Notes under the pieces: generated by a model
Seen by the model: only the letters and a program-made list of their open reading frames with translations
Database searches by the model: none
Told to the model about the DNA's origin: nothing
Program-made: the position numbers and the translations under genes
In this document: positions 62,529-64,000 of the stretch, in pieces
Position numbering within the stretch: the first letter of the stretch is position 1
Layout: the number at the start of each line of letters is the position of its first letter
Assembly: GCF_000802385.1 (NCBI RefSeq)
Contig: NZ_JTDN01000002.1
Span: 186,001-250,000 of the forward strand
Source: Croceibacterium mercuriale
GTDB taxonomy: Bacteria > Pseudomonadota > Alphaproteobacteria > Sphingomonadales > Sphingomonadaceae
Reading direction: 5' to 3'
DNA length: 64,000 nucleotides

Positions 62529-63250
62529 TCGGCTGGCTGCGCCGGGCCGAGCCGAAGCCTGCAACGATCGTTGTGGGGGAGCGGGAACTGCCGCTGGCCA
62601 TCCGCGCGCATGCCCGTGCCACCCGCCTGACCATGCGCTTGGCGCCCGACGGGTCGGAGGTGCGCATCACGATGCCGCGCGGGGTGCGCATCGCGGAGGC
62701 GGTGTCCTTTGCCCGCAGCCGGCGCGGCTGGCTGGCGCAGCAGCTGGCCCGCGTGCCGCACCACGCACCGCCTGCGCCGGGCGGCACGCTGCTCCATCGC
62801 GGCACGGCGCTGCCGATCGACTGGCATGCCGCCCATCCTCGCACGCCTGCCATCATCGGGGGGTCCTTGCGCTGCGGCGGCCCGGTGGAGACGCTGACCC
62901 CGCGCCTGGCCCGGTGGCTGGCGACCGAGGCGGAAGCGCTGCTGGCGGACGACCTTGCCCATTATTGCGCCCGTGCCGGCGTGGCCGCGCCGGCCCTGCG
63001 GCTGTCGCGCGCGCAGCGCCGCTGGGGCAGCTGTTCCAGCGGCGGCACGGTTCGGATCAACTGGCGGCTGATACAGGCGCCCGACCCTGTGCGCCGCTCG
63101 GTGGTGGCGCATGAGGTGGCCCACCTTCTGCACTTCGACCACTCGCCCGCCTTTCACGCGGCGCTGGCGCGGATTTATGATGCCGACCTGCCGGCCGCGG
63201 ATCGCTGGCTGAAGGCACACGGCCGCAGCCTGTACGCCGCATTCGGGTAG
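62525..63250 (+). CDS. YgjP-like (DUF45) zinc metallopeptidase
   Basis: A 241-residue protein of the YgjP/DUF45 family. The zinc motif HEVAHLLHFDHS (about residues 198-209) is followed by the family C-terminus. RRWGSCSSGGTVRINW is the diagnostic sequence before it. The GTG start overlaps the YcgN stop (GTGA). Substrate unknown; cytoplasmic. Confidence 0.92.
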   Translation: MIGWLRRAEPKPATIVVGERELPLAIRAHARATRLTMRLAPDGSEVRITMPRGVRIAEAVSFARSRRGWLAQQLARVPHHAPPAPGGTLLHRGTALPIDWHAAHPRTPAIIGGSLRCGGPVETLTPRLARWLATEAEALLADDLAHYCARAGVAAPALRLSRAQRRWGSCSSGGTVRINWRLIQAPDPVRRSVVAHEVAHLLHFDHSPAFHAALARIYDADLPAADRWLKAHGRSLYAAFG

Positions 63251-63290
63251 GAACTGGCGCTCGGGCCCTGCAGCCCCTATCTCCCGCAGC

Positions 63291-63728
63291 ATGAACTTCT
63301 GGCGACGCATATCACCGCGCACCGCGGTACAGGATTTCGCGCAGGAATGGCGCCAGCCGGCACCTCACCGCTGGAAGGTGCTGGGTGTGTCGATCGCGGC
63401 GACGTTCTTCATCTTCATGATGTTCGTGCCCGAAAACCAGCGGATCGAGCCGCGCCCGCCGCAGGTCACCTGGATCACCAGTTTCGCGCCCGACCGGACG
63501 GATGACGAGATCGCCGCGAGCAATCTGGCCAACCAGCAACGGCAGGACGAGTTGGCCGCGCGGCTGGCCCGGCGGGAGGAGATCCGCAAGAACCTGTACC
63601 GCGAGCTGGGCCGCGCGACCTTTGTCGATGTGGACGCGATGGAGCGCCAGATCGCCAAGCAGGAAGCGGCTGCTGCGCCTGCTCCCGCTGCTGCGCCTGC
63701 CCGAGATGGCGCGCAACCTGCCGACTGA
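63291..63728 (+). CDS. hypothetical single-span membrane protein
   Basis: A 145-residue protein: a charged N-terminus of about 28 residues, one membrane helix (residues 33-47), and a periplasmic or cytoplasmic tail with a coiled-coil-like, Gln/Arg/Ala-rich segment (about 75-110) and an Ala/Pro-rich end. Family not recognised. It overlaps ribD by 23 bases, so it may be co-expressed with the riboflavin genes that follow. Confidence 0.72.
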   Translation: MNFWRRISPRTAVQDFAQEWRQPAPHRWKVLGVSIAATFFIFMMFVPENQRIEPRPPQVTWITSFAPDRTDDEIAASNLANQQRQDELAARLARREEIRKNLYRELGRATFVDVDAMERQIAKQEAAAAPAPAAAPARDGAQPAD

Positions 63729-64000
63729 TTCCGACGATCGCTGGCTCGCCGCCGCCGCCGCACTGGCGGAGCGTAGCCGGCCACTGAGTCGCCCGAACCC
63801 GGCGGTGGCTGCGCTGCTGGTGAAGGACGGCATGGTGGTCGGGCGCGGCTGGACGCAAGCCGGCGGGCGCCCCCATGCGGAGGCAATGGCGCTGGCTCAG
63901 GCCGGCGGGCAAGCGCGCGGTGCGACGCTGTATGTCACGCTGGAACCCTGCGCTCACCAGTCCACCCGCGGCCCCGCCTGCACCGATCTGGTGGTCGCGG
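63706..64000 (+). CDS. ribD: riboflavin biosynthesis protein RibD, N-terminal part
   Basis: The first 98 residues of a deaminase/reductase that runs off the right edge. The deaminase zinc motif is seen: HAEAMAL with the zinc His and catalytic Glu, then TLEPCAHQ with one zinc Cys. Upstream features SRPNPAVAALLVKDG and VVGRGWTQAGG fit RibD. The start ATG 63706 (MARNLPTDSD) lies inside the preceding gene; GTG or ATG alternatives downstream are not conserved. Confidence 0.92.
   Translation, partial: MARNLPTDSDDRWLAAAAALAERSRPLSRPNPAVAALLVKDGMVVGRGWTQAGGRPHAEAMALAQAGGQARGATLYVTLEPCAHQSTRGPACTDLVVA

Overview
The window is a contiguous stretch of high-GC chromosome with dense, mostly short-spaced genes. 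It very probably comes from an aerobic alphaproteobacterium of the order Sphingomonadales. The evidence is the LigABCIJKU protocatechuate 4,5-cleavage set, a TorF-type putative porin, COQ9, a class I ribonucleotide reductase alpha chain without an ATP-cone, a zf-CHCC zinc-finger protein, TonB-dependent uptake, and CtrA-like TTAACCAT boxes. No insertion sequence, prophage, integrase or CRISPR array was seen, and base composition looks even throughout.

Layout. 1-6.7 kb: small conserved genes, an ABC ATPase, a von Willebrand (YfbK-like) protein and nadB. 7-9.5 kb: nrdA followed at once by the RNase P RNA gene rnpB, with no nrdB beside it. 9.5-16.3 kb: a PPP-family phosphatase, a TorF porin with a clear terminator, a glyoxalase, der, a Tat-exported oxidoreductase and the iron-storage pair bfd/bfr with a Fur-box-like palindrome between them. 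16.3-20.7 kb: pyrB overlapping a dihydroorotase homologue that has lost most metal ligands, divergent sppA, and tRNA-Val(CAC). 20.8-27.8 kb: an RND tripartite efflux operon (outer-membrane factor, adaptor, pump) preceded by a degenerate VKOR-like membrane protein. 27.8-35.6 kb: a TctDE-like two-component system divergent from a translationally coupled uptake operon (solute-binding protein, OprO/P porin, CitMHS transporter, AbrB-type membrane protein, alpha/beta hydrolase). 35.6-39.9 kb: a TonB siderophore-type receptor with a downstream M14 metallopeptidase, then tRNA-Leu(CAG). 40-46 kb: an NDUFA9-like protein, an NfeD/stomatin pair, typA, a Tat lipoprotein dienelactone hydrolase and a frameshifted GFA-family gene. 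45.8-54 kb: the protocatechuate meta-cleavage cluster, two divergent operons sharing a promoter region with a 19-bp near-perfect palindrome. 54-64 kb: DUF805, a MetE-like protein, an MDR dehydrogenase, ssb, feoAB, a 55-residue membrane protein behind two CtrA-like boxes, COQ9/ankyrin, SCO, YcgN, a YgjP-like peptidase, a small membrane protein and the start of ribD.

How genes work together. LigAB open protocatechuate, LigC oxidises the semialdehyde, LigI hydrolyses the pyrone dicarboxylate, LigU and LigJ isomerise and hydrate oxalomesaconate, and LigK cleaves the product to pyruvate and oxaloacetate. A DUF2218 protein, a DUF1932 dehydrogenase and an aldo/keto reductase are embedded in the same transcription units without an assigned step. 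The TctDE-like sensor system next to the CitMHS operon looks like a carboxylate-sensing and uptake locus. Iron handling is spread over bfr/bfd, feoAB and the TonB receptor.

All calls are from reading sequence and recalling families. No database search was run.
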